The translations under genes and the position numbers were made by a program. This document shows, one piece after another, positions 33,787 through 41,840 of a stretch of 64,000 bases of DNA. The notes below the pieces were generated by a model that did not search any database, had not been told where the DNA came from, and saw only the letters and a list, made by a program, of their open reading frames with translations. The stretch is from Paraburkholderia hiiakae (GTDB lineage Bacteria > Pseudomonadota > Gammaproteobacteria > Burkholderiales > Burkholderiaceae): NCBI RefSeq assembly GCF_904848665.1, contig NZ_CAJHCQ010000007.1, positions 124,001-188,000 of the forward strand. Direction: 5' to 3'. How positions within the stretch are numbered: the first letter of the stretch is position 1; each line of letters opens with the position of its first letter.

Positions 33787-34370
33787 CGAAGCGCACCACA
33801 TCGTGGCCGATGGTCGTGCCACCCGGTACGAAGACAGTCGGCACAGCGCGCGTGCGTGACGACGCGCCGAGCGTGGGCTACGCGCAGCGGAAGCTGGCCG
33901 AGAAGTTCGGCACGCAGCCCTCGCACGGTTTCGACGAGATCGCCGACGGCGACGGCGCGCGCGCTTCGCTCACGCCCGCGTATCGCCGTGATGCAGCTCC
34001 GTCGCTGTGCATGGCGAAGCCGAAGAAGGGCTCGAAGTACGGCAACCGTAAGTGCGAGCACAACGGCATCAAGTTCGACAGCGAGAAAGAGCGCTCGCGT
34101 TGGTTTCACCTGATCCAGTTGCAGGCGGCCGGCGCGATTCGCGATCTCGAGCTGCAGGTTGCGTTCGTACTCACGCCGCGCAAGCAGCGCGCCGACGGCA
34201 CGTGGGAGCGCGCCTCGAAGTACGTGGCGGACTTCGTCTATGTCGACGTTGCAACCGGAAATCGCGTGGTCGAAGACGTGAAGTCGGAGGCAACGCGCAA
34301 AAACACAACGTATGTGCAGAAGCGCAAGCAAATGCTGGCCGTGCACGACATCACCATCAAGGAAATCTGA
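33783..34370 (+). CDS. DUF1064 phage nuclease-like protein
   Basis: A 195-residue protein. After a basic N-terminal 90 residues, the DUF1064 domain begins at KYGNRKCEHNGIKFDSEKERSRW and continues with AGAIRDLELQVAFVL, YVADFVYVD and VVEDVKSEATRKNTTYVQKRKQML. The D and E-D-V-K residues match a PD-(D/E)XK nuclease core; the family is thought to process recombination or replication junctions. ATGA overlap with the preceding gene and a one-base overlap with the next. Confidence 0.85.
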   Translation: MTKRTTSWPMVVPPGTKTVGTARVRDDAPSVGYAQRKLAEKFGTQPSHGFDEIADGDGARASLTPAYRRDAAPSLCMAKPKKGSKYGNRKCEHNGIKFDSEKERSRWFHLIQLQAAGAIRDLELQVAFVLTPRKQRADGTWERASKYVADFVYVDVATGNRVVEDVKSEATRKNTTYVQKRKQMLAVHDITIKEI

Positions 34371-35035
34371 TGGCTGCGAAGTGGACTGAAGAAGAAAAGC
34401 AGGTGCTGCTCGACGTGAGCAAGAACGCGATCAATCTGCTGTCGCAAATGCACCGCTTGCCCGGCCGCACTTACGAAGGCGCGAAGTGTTACGCATCGAA
34501 GCATGGCATTCCGCTCACGGCAGCAGACGCCTGGTCGAATGAAGAGCGCGCGACCCTGCGAAGAATCTGGCGCGGAAAGGAATCGCTGAAGCGGGCGCTC
34601 GATCGCCTCCTACCGAACCGCAGCTACAGCTCGGCGCGCTCTGAGGCGCAGCGGCTTGGGCTGACTGCAGCTTCGTCGCGCGGCCGTAAGGGGAGAACCG
34701 GCTATTCGTGGTTGCTTCCTTCGATCAAGCGAGTGCTGCGTGCGCACGCCGAACCAATGACCGTCAAGGAACTGGCGGCGGCCACTGGCGCGAACCTGCG
34801 TTCTGTCGGGCAGCTGCTCAAGCAGTACCACGGAAAGCAGTTCCGCATCGGCGGTTGGGCCCGCTCGCTCGACAAGTGGGCGGCGCAATGGGAAGTCGGC
34901 ACGAAGGCCGACGAGCCGAAGCCCGCACCGAAGACGCGGGAAGAGGTCGCGCGCGCCTATCGCGCACGCCGCCGCATTCGCAATAGCGGTTCGTTCAACC
35001 CGTTCGCATCGCTCGTCGAGCAGGTGGCAGCGTGA
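34370..35035 (+). CDS. Phage protein with two Myb/SANT-like repeats and a winged helix
   Basis: A 221-residue protein. Two tandem SANT/Myb-like helical repeats are visible: KWTEEEKQVLLD... (about 4-45) and AWSNEERATLRRIW... (about 53-97), each with spaced Trp residues. A winged-helix-like segment follows (IKRVLRAHAEPMTVKELAAATGANLRSVGQLLKQ, about 120-160), and a basic tail. The build points to a DNA-binding regulator within the early operon. Domain calls are from pattern only. Confidence 0.72.
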   Translation: MAAKWTEEEKQVLLDVSKNAINLLSQMHRLPGRTYEGAKCYASKHGIPLTAADAWSNEERATLRRIWRGKESLKRALDRLLPNRSYSSARSEAQRLGLTAASSRGRKGRTGYSWLLPSIKRVLRAHAEPMTVKELAAATGANLRSVGQLLKQYHGKQFRIGGWARSLDKWAAQWEVGTKADEPKPAPKTREEVARAYRARRRIRNSGSFNPFASLVEQVAA

Positions 35036-35202
35036 CCGAGCGCGAAGAGTACGACGCATGGTTCGTGCGCGAGTTTGGGCGCGCTGACGTACCCGACGCG
35101 GTGCGTGCTGTCGGCTTCTTTTTCTGGGCTGCCGGGCGCGCGTCGCTGATCGCTGCGAGTGGCGTGCCGGTCGAGATCCATGCATTGCAGGAGCGCGGAT
35201 GA
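35032..35202 (+). CDS. 56-residue phage protein of unknown function
   Basis: A small GTG-started gene overlapping the previous stop by four bases (GTGA) and the next start (ATGA). The product (MTEREEYDAWFVREFGRADVPDAVRAVGFFFWAAGRAS...) is helical with a small aromatic patch FFFWAAGRAS. Similar short proteins precede YbcO-type genes in many phages. No known function. Confidence 0.68.
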   Translation: MTEREEYDAWFVREFGRADVPDAVRAVGFFFWAAGRASLIAASGVPVEIHALQERG

Positions 35203-35630
35203 AGCGTTCGGCGCCGATGAAGCGGACCGGCTTTAAGCGCAAGCCCGACTCGCCATTCAGCAGCTTCGCGAATCGCGCCATGGCGCAGCGCCGCTCGACG
35301 CTCAAGAGCCGCGTGAAGAAGCCAACGGTGGCGGAAGGTTCGAAGTATCTGGCGGCGTGTCGCGGTGAGCCGTGCTTCTTGCGGATGCGCGGTTGTCTGG
35401 GTGGCGGCGACACAGTTGTGCCGTGTCACTCGAATCAGGCGAAGCATGGCAAGGGGATGGGCATCAAGGCGAAACACGAATTCACGGTGCCAGGCTGCGC
35501 GAATTGTCATGCGCTGATCGACCAAGGCACGGGATTGCGCGAGTTCAAGTTCGCTGCGTGGGATGTTGCTTTCGAGGCGTGGCTGCCAGTGCGCGCACGA
35601 AAGATGGTATTGCAGGAGGTGATCGCTTGA
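35199..35630 (+). CDS. YbcO-like DUF1364 nuclease-related phage protein
   Basis: A 143-residue protein: Lys/Arg-rich N-terminus (about 1-45) and a zinc/HNH-like domain with C..GEPC, RMRGC, a PCHSNQAKHGKGMGIKA core, and PGCANCHALID. This is the DUF1364 pattern of YbcO from DLP12, a predicted structure-specific nuclease used in phage recombination. Starts at an ATGA overlap. Confidence 0.85.
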   Translation: MKRSAPMKRTGFKRKPDSPFSSFANRAMAQRRSTLKSRVKKPTVAEGSKYLAACRGEPCFLRMRGCLGGGDTVVPCHSNQAKHGKGMGIKAKHEFTVPGCANCHALIDQGTGLREFKFAAWDVAFEAWLPVRARKMVLQEVIA

Positions 35631-35926
35631 GGCTGCTGATTGATGTGGAAGTCGAGACGAGGCGCGGCACGCAGGTTCAGTCATTCGAGACGACGGTGTT
35701 CGTGGTGCGGCGCTCGGTCACGAAGGGCGTTGCGAGCGATGACGTCGTACTGGTGGATGCCTACATTCCGCCGCATTACCGCAAAGGGATCTCGGGGCGG
35801 CTGCACACGTGGCGATCGGGAAGCGTCCTGCAGTGCACGGCGCGCGTCGCGATGAACAAACGGTCGTTGGCGCCGTTCATGGCTAGCGGCGAGCGGAAGT
35901 GGGCGTGTCAGGAGGGCGGCAAGTGA
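35627..35926 (+). CDS. Small phage protein, TTG start
   Basis: A 99-residue protein. The perfect AGGAGG 7 bases upstream, inside the end of the YbcO-like gene, decides the TTG start at 35627; the longer open frame is a shadow. The product has strand-rich character (LRLLIDVEVETRRG..., FETTVFVVRRSVTKG) and a basic tail. It overlaps the next GTG start by four bases. Confidence 0.7.
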   Translation: MRLLIDVEVETRRGTQVQSFETTVFVVRRSVTKGVASDDVVLVDAYIPPHYRKGISGRLHTWRSGSVLQCTARVAMNKRSLAPFMASGERKWACQEGGK

Positions 35927-36267
35927 TCCTCGAAGTGCAACTCAGCCTGCCGGCGGATCACTCGAAGCACATCGGCCGCATGGGTAGCGGGCCGCCGCCG
36001 TCGTACTTCTTCAGCGCCACGGTGCGCGCAGTGCGGCGCATCACATCGCGGTATCAGCCGAACTGGCTCAATCCGTGGGCGGTGTCCGCGCTTGTGCTGG
36101 TGCCCGAGCACCTGAGTCGCTTTCTCGGGAAAGCAGACAAGCGCAGGACCGAAGACGGTTATGCATGGCTGCCGGCGGACATTGGTCGGCACGAAGGGAA
36201 CAAGGAAGCGCTGCGAGAGTTCATCGCTAGCGGCGCACTGGAATTGTCACTGGAGGAAGCAACGTGA
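35923..36267 (+). CDS. Small phage protein of unknown function
   Basis: A 114-residue protein started by GTG (GTGA overlap) with GGAGGG upstream. The sequence begins MILEVQLSLPADHSKHIGRMGSG and has a basic middle (TVRAVRRITSRYQPNW) and acidic end. The end overlaps the next gene by ATGA. No recognised domain. Confidence 0.68.
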   Translation: MILEVQLSLPADHSKHIGRMGSGPPPSYFFSATVRAVRRITSRYQPNWLNPWAVSALVLVPEHLSRFLGKADKRRTEDGYAWLPADIGRHEGNKEALREFIASGALELSLEEAT

Positions 36268-36515
36268 GCGAAATCAAGGTCATCACGAGCCGCACAAATA
36301 CGACCACGCACCGCACGGTGCTGCGCACGCCCGAGATCAAGCGGCTGATCTGGGAAGAGGTCTGCCGCGAGATTGGCGTCGATCCGCAAGACGCGAATAT
36401 CGGTTTGCGAGTCGAGTTGAGCACGCGCACGAGTGGCAACCTCGTCACAGAAGCAGAAGCTCTGGTGATAGTCACGGTGCACCACGAAACGCTTGGTGAG
36501 GTCGCTGGCGAATGA
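36264..36515 (+). CDS. Small phage protein of unknown function
   Basis: An 83-residue protein (MSEIKVITSRTNTTTHRTVLRTPEIKRLIWEEVCREIG...) with an HTH-like helix pair (PEIKRLIWEEVCREIGVD) and a strand-rich end (EALVIVTVHHE). Starts and ends with ATGA overlaps, in the middle of a run of coupled small genes. Function unknown. Confidence 0.68.
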   Translation: MSEIKVITSRTNTTTHRTVLRTPEIKRLIWEEVCREIGVDPQDANIGLRVELSTRTSGNLVTEAEALVIVTVHHETLGEVAGE

Positions 36516-36763
36516 CCGCACACGCCTATATCCAATACGCCGACGTGCCAGAGCCGCTGATCGAGTCGGCTCTGCGCCATCGCGACACGGTGACCGGCGC
36601 GCAGCTCATCGCGTTCGACGACTGCCCATTCAGCGGCGAGATCAGCGAGACGTCGGTTGGCAACACCCAGATCGAATACGCGTGGCCGAACAGTCTCGAC
36701 TTGCGGCACGCGCTGGGCGACTGGTTCACGCACCACGGCATTCACTTCACGGTCGTCATGTGA
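36512..36763 (+). CDS. Small phage protein of unknown function
   Basis: An 83-residue acidic protein (MTAHAYIQYADVPEPLIESALRHRDTVTGAQLIAFDDCPF...) with a C-terminal WFTHHGIHF segment. ATGA overlap with the previous gene. Last of the tightly overlapped run before the Q-like gene. Confidence 0.66.
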   Translation: MTAHAYIQYADVPEPLIESALRHRDTVTGAQLIAFDDCPFSGEISETSVGNTQIEYAWPNSLDLRHALGDWFTHHGIHFTVVM

Positions 36764-36792
36764 CCGAACACAATACAAACCACAAGGTGACT

Positions 36793-37365
36793 ATGAACGC
36801 ACGACACGAAGGCATTTTCACGAGCGCAGAAGAGGCGATCACGTTCGCGTGCAACTATTCGAGCCAGCAATACGCTCTGTCGCCGATGGCGAAGATCCTG
36901 CAGCAAGGTGCGTACGGAAGCGGGCGCGGCCTCGTCGGGCTGGATGGCGCGGGGCAGGCGGGCATGGTACTCGCCGAGATTGCTACGCTCGACTACTGGC
37001 AGATCGTTGCGTTGGTGGCGCGCAAGGCGATCAAAAGCGAGAGTTGCAATTGCGGCAGTCCATGCTGCCGCGGCTGGAGAATGACTGAATTGTTCCGCGA
37101 GGCGATTTCGCAACTCGCCGATCAGGTGGCGCGCGAGGCGCGCGATGTGCTCCCTGTGCATGCGTTCCGCGCGGCAGTTCTCCGGAAGCACTTCGGCGAA
37201 AAGATCCACGTGCTCGACGAAGCGGAAAAGCTGGGCATCGACGAACATCCGGCGAACAGACACGCGACGACCATCCGCAAATGGATTCGCGAGCTGGAGA
37301 AGAACGGATTGACGGCGCTCAGTGAACGACTCGACGAAGTCGGGATGCTAGTGAGGACTGCTTGA
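36793..37365 (+). CDS. Candidate late-gene antiterminator (Q-like)
   Basis: A 190-residue protein at the end of the early operon. It has an N-terminal helical domain with the phage-typical GRGLVGLDGAGQAGMVLAEI segment (about 45-64), a compact Cys cluster (C85, C87, C91, C92 in SCNCGSPCC) and a C-terminal helical part with an HTH-like run (HATTIRKWIRELEKNGL). Zinc clusters and this genomic place are typical of Q proteins. Its stop is directly followed by a strong promoter with a dyad in the spacer and a terminator, the pR'-tR' layout on which Q acts. The family is not certain. Confidence 0.55.
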   Translation: MNARHEGIFTSAEEAITFACNYSSQQYALSPMAKILQQGAYGSGRGLVGLDGAGQAGMVLAEIATLDYWQIVALVARKAIKSESCNCGSPCCRGWRMTELFREAISQLADQVAREARDVLPVHAFRAAVLRKHFGEKIHVLDEAEKLGIDEHPANRHATTIRKWIRELEKNGLTALSERLDEVGMLVRTA

Positions 37366-37390
37366 CGTGCGAGAAATCCTCGCATAAACT
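37362..37390 (+). promoter_or_regulatory. Late promoter, pR'-like, spacer is a perfect dyad
   Basis: TTGACG (37362-37367) and TAAACT (37385-37390) are separated by 17 bases, all of which form TGCGAG-AAATC-CTCGCA, an exact inverted repeat. A protein-binding site between -35 and -10 recalls the Q-binding element in lambda pR'. Start point about 37397. Confidence 0.78.
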
Positions 37391-37426
37391 GCGTTTTCAT
37401 ATACCGTACCAATCGTGCGTACAGCG

Positions 37427-37458
37427 AACCCGCAAGGCGAAAGCCAAGCGGGTTTTTT
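37427..37458 (+). terminator. Strong terminator after the late promoter, tR'-like
   Basis: AACCCGC / GCGGGTT with an inner GGC-GAAA-GCC stem, followed by six T. It lies only about 30 bases beyond the expected transcript start, so late expression needs antitermination. Confidence 0.85.
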
Positions 37459-37482
37459 CATTTCTGCGTCGAGATCGTGACC

Positions 37483-37824
37483 ATGCTCAAAGCCCTCTTT
37501 CAGAAGATCGCATCGTGGTTCAAGAGCGAGGCTGCGGCCATCGAACAGAAAGCCGAGACGATTGTTTCGGAGATCAAGACGGATCTCACGAACGACGCAG
37601 GCAAGACGCTTGCCGATCTCGTGGAACCCGCAACCAATCTCGTCACTGCCATCATTGGAGCCGCCGTGAATCCCAACATCAACACCGCAATCCAGATCGC
37701 TCTCGCACTCAAGGCGATCGACGCCACGTTGAGCGCAGACGCAGTGCAGGCCGCGACGAATGCCGCGCTTGCTGCCGCGTACCCGGCACCTGCTGCTGAC
37801 GCCGCAGCGCAACCGGCCGCCTGA
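37483..37824 (+). CDS. Phage late-region small protein, amphipathic helix
   Basis: A 113-residue Ala-rich protein starting MLKALFQKIASWFKSEAAAIEQKAETIVSEI, an amphipathic helix, followed by a hydrophobic segment (about 50-75, NLVTAIIGAAVNPNINTAIQIALAL) and a Pro/Ala tail. The first late gene after tR'. It might associate with membranes, but I do not recognise it. GAG lies upstream of ATG 37483; GTG 37477 is also in frame. Confidence 0.65.
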   Translation: MLKALFQKIASWFKSEAAAIEQKAETIVSEIKTDLTNDAGKTLADLVEPATNLVTAIIGAAVNPNINTAIQIALALKAIDATLSADAVQAATNAALAAAYPAPAADAAAQPAA

Positions 37825-37844
37825 TCGACGCGGCTGCACTTCGC

Positions 37845-38162
37845 ATGAGTCGCAAGCTAACGACGCTCAAGCCGCGCGTGCAGTCGCTGACAGCCACGCG
37901 CGTGCCGATGTTGGAAGCGAAGGCAGGCACGACGCCGCGCATTCGCGGCAGTCGCTGGGTCAAGACGCGCAAGCGCATCGCTATCGAACAGCAGTTCAAG
38001 TGCCAACGCTGCGGTTGTGTGTGGCTGCCGTGGCGCGACCAGGTCGACCACGATGTGCCGCTCGAGCAAGGCGGAAGCAACGACGACAGCAACCTCAAGC
38101 TGCTGTGCGACGACTGCCATAAGCTGAAGACTGCCGACGAGGCGCGCGCCCGCACACGCTGA
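37845..38162 (+). CDS. HNH endonuclease (packaging-associated)
   Basis: A 105-residue protein with a typical HNH fold: CQRCG, then DHDVPLEQGGSNDDSNLKLLCDDCHKLKT. The two Cys pairs bind zinc, and the catalytic His is in VDHDVPL. HNH proteins next to terminase are needed for cos cleavage in HK97-type phages. This position just before the small terminase gene supports the same role. Confidence 0.92.
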   Translation: MSRKLTTLKPRVQSLTATRVPMLEAKAGTTPRIRGSRWVKTRKRIAIEQQFKCQRCGCVWLPWRDQVDHDVPLEQGGSNDDSNLKLLCDDCHKLKTADEARARTR

Positions 38163-38334
38163 CAGGCAGCCGCGAGTCGTTCGCATTCTCAACAACCGGC
38201 AGTCAGGCGCGGCTGAGGTAGATGCGACTGATTCGCATTTGCGGGTGGGGGGTGTGAAAGTCTGGCGTTTCGCATGGCGGGACACCGCGCGTTCCCGCAC
38301 GCGGAGAAAATTTCCCCGTTTGGAGATTTTGTTA
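38163..38334 (+). other. Candidate cos (packaging) region
   Basis: 172 bases between the HNH and small terminase genes without a gene. It contains GC-rich and A/T-rich stretches in sharp alternation (GGGTGGGGGGTG; GCGGGACACCGCGC; GAGAAAATTTCCCC, an imperfect dyad at 38304-38317). Cos sites of HK97-type phages usually lie exactly here; the cut cannot be placed by eye. Confidence 0.45.
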
Positions 38335-38826
38335 ATGGCTTTAACAGCAAAAAAGCGCGCGTTCGCCGATGCTGTTTTGGCCGGCAAGTCCAATAGGGAC
38401 GCGGCAATCGCCGCCGGATACAGCGCCGCGACGGCGTCGGCCGCCGGATCGCGCCTTGTTAAAGACAAGGATGTCGTCGGCTATCTGGCCCAGCGCAAAA
38501 AGAAGGGCGCAGGGAAGGGAGCGCCGCCGGCGCCGCCGACCGACGAAGAGAACGACGCGATCACAAAGGCCGCGGTGTCGGCCGGGTTCGATCTCGACGC
38601 GATCTTGACGTTTTCGGACCCGAAGCAGTTCCTGCTCGCGGCGATGAATGACCAGAACACCGAGCCGAAGCTTCGCGTGACGGCGGCGCAGACGCTCATG
38701 CCGTTCTTTCACCAGAAGCTCGGCGAGGGCGGAAAAAAGGACGCGCAAGCGGAGGCGGCAAAGAAAGCCGCGAGCAAGTTCGGCGCGCTGACGCCGCCGA
38801 AGCTGGTCGTGAACAACAGGAAGTGA
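38335..38826 (+). CDS. Terminase small subunit
   Basis: A 163-residue DNA-recognition subunit of the packaging motor. The N-terminal HTH pattern (TAKKRAFADAVLAGKSNRDAAIAAGYSAATA..GSRLVKDKDV) matches terminase_2-type small subunits; a Pro-rich hinge follows and a helical C-terminus for oligomerisation. GGAG before ATG 38335. It starts right after the presumed cos region. Confidence 0.9.
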   Translation: MALTAKKRAFADAVLAGKSNRDAAIAAGYSAATASAAGSRLVKDKDVVGYLAQRKKKGAGKGAPPAPPTDEENDAITKAAVSAGFDLDAILTFSDPKQFLLAAMNDQNTEPKLRVTAAQTLMPFFHQKLGEGGKKDAQAEAAKKAASKFGALTPPKLVVNNRK

Positions 38827-38829
38827 CGC

Positions 38830-40485
38830 ATGGAATGGTCGACTGCATGCCCAGACTGGGCCGAGCGGCTCAAGGCCGGCGAGTCGATCATCCCGCCGCC
38901 GATCTTTCCCGAGCAGGCCGAGCACGCGCTGGCCGTGTTCAAGCAGCTCAAGATCGTCGACGCGCCGGGCAGCCCGACGTTCGGCGAGTCGTCGGCGCAA
39001 TGGGTCTTCGACCTGGTCGCCTCGATCTTCGGCGCCTACGATGCTGAGAGCGGGCGACGCTTGATCACTGAGTGGTTCGTCTGCATCCCCAAGAAGAACA
39101 GCAAGTCGACGCTGGCCGCGGGGATCATGATGACGGCCATGATCCTGAACTGGCGTATGTCGGCGGAATACGCGATTCTCGCGCCGACGATTGAGGTTGC
39201 CGGGAACAGCTTCGCGCCGAGCCGCGACATGGTCAAGCACGAGGATGAGCTCGACGACCTCTTCCAGGTGCAGACCCACATCAAGACGATCACGCACCGC
39301 ACGACTGGCGCGACGCTCAAGGTGGTGGCTGCAGACTCGAACACGGTGGGTGGCAAAAAGAGCGTCGGCACGCTCGTCGATGAGGTCTGGCTGTTCGGCA
39401 AGCAGCCGAACGCCGAAAACATGCTGCGCGAGGCGATCGGTGGCCTTGCTTCGCGGCCAGAAGGCTTCGTGATCTACCTCACGACACAGTCCGACGATCC
39501 ACCGGCTGGCGTGTTCCTGCAGAAGCTGCGCTACGCGCGTGACGTGCGCGACGGCAAGATTAACGATCCGTGTTTTGTGCCGGTGATCTTTGAGCACCCG
39601 CCCGAAATGGTCGCGCGCAAAGAGCACCTCCTCGCTGAGAACCTCGGGATGGTGAATCCAAACCTTGGCTACTCGGTCGACCAGGCTTTTCTGGAACGCG
39701 AATTCCGGAAAGCGAAGGAAGGTGGCGAAGAGTCGTTCCGGGGCTTTCTCGCAAAGCACGCCAATGTCGAAATCGGGCTGGCGCTGCGCAGCGATCGATG
39801 GGCGGGCGCGGAGTTTTGGGAGCAACAGGCTGTCGAGCGCCTCTCGCTGGACGATCTGATAGCCCGATCCGAGGTGATCGATGTCGGTATTGACGGCGGC
39901 GGCCTCGATGACTTGCTCGGGCTAGCGGTGACCGGCCGCGAAACCGGGACGGGCAAGTGGCTGCTCTGGACGCATGCATGGGCTCATCCGTCTGTGCTCG
40001 AGCGACGCAAGGCCGAAGCAGCACGCTTCGAGGATTTCGCGCGCGATGGCCATCTGACGTTGGTCGAGGCTATCGGTGACGATGTCGACGAGCTGGCTGG
40101 CTATGTCGCACAGTGCGAGCAGTCCGGCAAGCTTGACCGCATAGGTGTGGACCCGGCTGGCATCGGCGCGATCCTGGATGCGCTGGTAGATGGCGGCGTG
40201 CCGGAGCAGAAGGTAATCGCTATTTCGCAGGGCTGGAAGCTCGGCGGTGCGATCAAGACGACCGAGCGGAAGCTCGCTGAAGGCGTCCTCGTGCACGGCG
40301 GCCAGCGCCTGATGGCCTGGTGCGTCGGAAACGCGCGTGTCGAGCCTCGCGGCAACGCGATCCTGATCACGAAGCAGGCGAGCGGCTCTGCAAAGATCGA
40401 CCCGCTGATGGCGACGTTCAATGCGGTGTCGCTGATCAGCCTGAACCCGCAGTCTGCGGCACAACCCGGAATCTATATCCTATGA
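38830..40485 (+). CDS. Terminase large subunit
   Basis: A 551-residue packaging ATPase/nuclease of the HK97 type. The Walker A-like IPKKNSKST is at about 86-94, Walker B with the catalytic Glu (GTLVDEVW) at about 180-187, and coupling motif T-T-Q (YLTTQSDD) follows. The RNase H-like nuclease domain begins near VIDVGIDGGGLDD, with further acidic residues later (DRIGVDPAG). It overlaps the portal gene by four bases. Confidence 0.96.
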   Translation: MEWSTACPDWAERLKAGESIIPPPIFPEQAEHALAVFKQLKIVDAPGSPTFGESSAQWVFDLVASIFGAYDAESGRRLITEWFVCIPKKNSKSTLAAGIMMTAMILNWRMSAEYAILAPTIEVAGNSFAPSRDMVKHEDELDDLFQVQTHIKTITHRTTGATLKVVAADSNTVGGKKSVGTLVDEVWLFGKQPNAENMLREAIGGLASRPEGFVIYLTTQSDDPPAGVFLQKLRYARDVRDGKINDPCFVPVIFEHPPEMVARKEHLLAENLGMVNPNLGYSVDQAFLEREFRKAKEGGEESFRGFLAKHANVEIGLALRSDRWAGAEFWEQQAVERLSLDDLIARSEVIDVGIDGGGLDDLLGLAVTGRETGTGKWLLWTHAWAHPSVLERRKAEAARFEDFARDGHLTLVEAIGDDVDELAGYVAQCEQSGKLDRIGVDPAGIGAILDALVDGGVPEQKVIAISQGWKLGGAIKTTERKLAEGVLVHGGQRLMAWCVGNARVEPRGNAILITKQASGSAKIDPLMATFNAVSLISLNPQSAAQPGIYIL

Positions 40486-41840
40486 GCGAAGAGGCATTCA
40501 AGGCAGCGCAGGCGAAAGCTCGGACGCCGGGCTCGTCGGTGCTGAATGCCTGGCGAGCGCAGCATGGGCCTGAAGCGACGGGGCGAGTCAACAATCTCAA
40601 CGAGACGCGACAATCGCTGACCGTGCAGGAGCTTGCGAACATCATTGGCGGGGGCGCAGTCAGTAACGCCGGCCCGGTTGTCAATGAGACGACCGCGATG
40701 AAGGTGTCAGCGGTGTATGCGTGCGTCGCGCTGATTGCAGGGGCGCTCTCGACGCTACCGATGCAGATCTATGAGCGTACGCCAACCGGCCGCGCGCGCG
40801 TCGAGCATCCGTACTGGTGGCTGCTGAACGAGCAGCCCGAACCGGACATCTCGGCCGCCGTCTTCTGGGAATACATGGCTTCGGCGCGGCTGTTCTACGG
40901 CGATTGCTTTGCCGAAATTGTGCGCCCGTCATTCCGTAGCAGTTCGATCTCGTCGTTCAGGGCACACCATCCGCTGCGAGTCTTCCCGTTTCGCGATAGC
41001 CAGGGTGATCTCTGGTATCGCGTCCAGCCACTGGTCGGTGCCGAGTATGTGCTGCATCCGGCCGACATCATCCACGTGCCGAGTCTTGGCTACGACGGAA
41101 TCCGCAGCCCGAGCCCGATCACATACGCGGCGCGGCAGGCGGTCGGAACCTCGATTGCGGCAGCGGAATACAGCGCCCGGTTCTTTTCGAACGGCGCGCG
41201 CCCCGACTTCGCGCTCATGACCGACGGCAACATGACGGAAGAGCAGGCGCGGCTGCTGCGTGCGACGTGGGGCGAGCGCCATAGCGGCGTCGCGAACTCG
41301 CACCTGCCCGCGATCCTTACCGGTGGCTTGAAGGTGCAGGAGTTGACCATGACGCCGGTCGATGCGCAGATCCTCGAGACGAGCAAGTGGGATCTCGAAG
41401 AAATCTGCCGCATTCTGGGCGTGCCGCCATTTATGGTCGGCTCGACCGAAAAGACGACGTCGTGGGGCAGCGGAGTAGAGAACATGAGCCGCGGCTTTGT
41501 GAAGTTCACGTTGCTGCGCGATCTCGTCAAGTTCAATCAGGAATTCAATCGCAAGGTCTGGCCATCGCGTCAGCGCCTTTTCTGCGAATTCGACGTATCC
41601 GGCATGGAGCGCGGCGATCTGAAGACCGAGAATGACGCGTTCCGCGTCGCGCTGGGTCGCGCTGGCGAGCCGGGCTGGATGTCTGTCAACGAAGTGCGCC
41701 ACATCAAGCTGCTGCCGCCGATCGCAGGCGGCGATGTGATCAATCAGGGCGTCACGCAGACGGCGGCAGTCACTGAACCAGCGCCGGCGAGCGAAACGGC
41801 GCCGGAGCCATCTGGCCAACCTGACCCAGGAGCAACATGA
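40482..41840 (+). CDS. Portal protein (HK97-type)
   Basis: A 452-residue protein forming the dodecameric DNA entry ring. Typical HK97 portal segments are present: VSAVYACVALIAGALSTLPMQIYER, the HPYWWLLNEQPE stretch, FYGDCFAEIVR, DIIHVPSLGYDGIRSPSPI, and the wing/crown LEEICRILGVPPFMVGSTEKTT. ATGA overlaps on both sides mark a coupled head operon. Confidence 0.95.
   Translation: MSEEAFKAAQAKARTPGSSVLNAWRAQHGPEATGRVNNLNETRQSLTVQELANIIGGGAVSNAGPVVNETTAMKVSAVYACVALIAGALSTLPMQIYERTPTGRARVEHPYWWLLNEQPEPDISAAVFWEYMASARLFYGDCFAEIVRPSFRSSSISSFRAHHPLRVFPFRDSQGDLWYRVQPLVGAEYVLHPADIIHVPSLGYDGIRSPSPITYAARQAVGTSIAAAEYSARFFSNGARPDFALMTDGNMTEEQARLLRATWGERHSGVANSHLPAILTGGLKVQELTMTPVDAQILETSKWDLEEICRILGVPPFMVGSTEKTTSWGSGVENMSRGFVKFTLLRDLVKFNQEFNRKVWPSRQRLFCEFDVSGMERGDLKTENDAFRVALGRAGEPGWMSVNEVRHIKLLPPIAGGDVINQGVTQTAAVTEPAPASETAPEPSGQPDPGAT

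Noticed and set aside
36793..37365. Reading the 190-aa gene as a certain Q protein
   Set aside because: Only context and a Cys cluster support it; no Q family signature can be claimed, so it is reported as a candidate.
38341..39825. 494-codon minus-strand frame opposite terminase
   Set aside because: A shadow of the terminase genes; no plausible domains.
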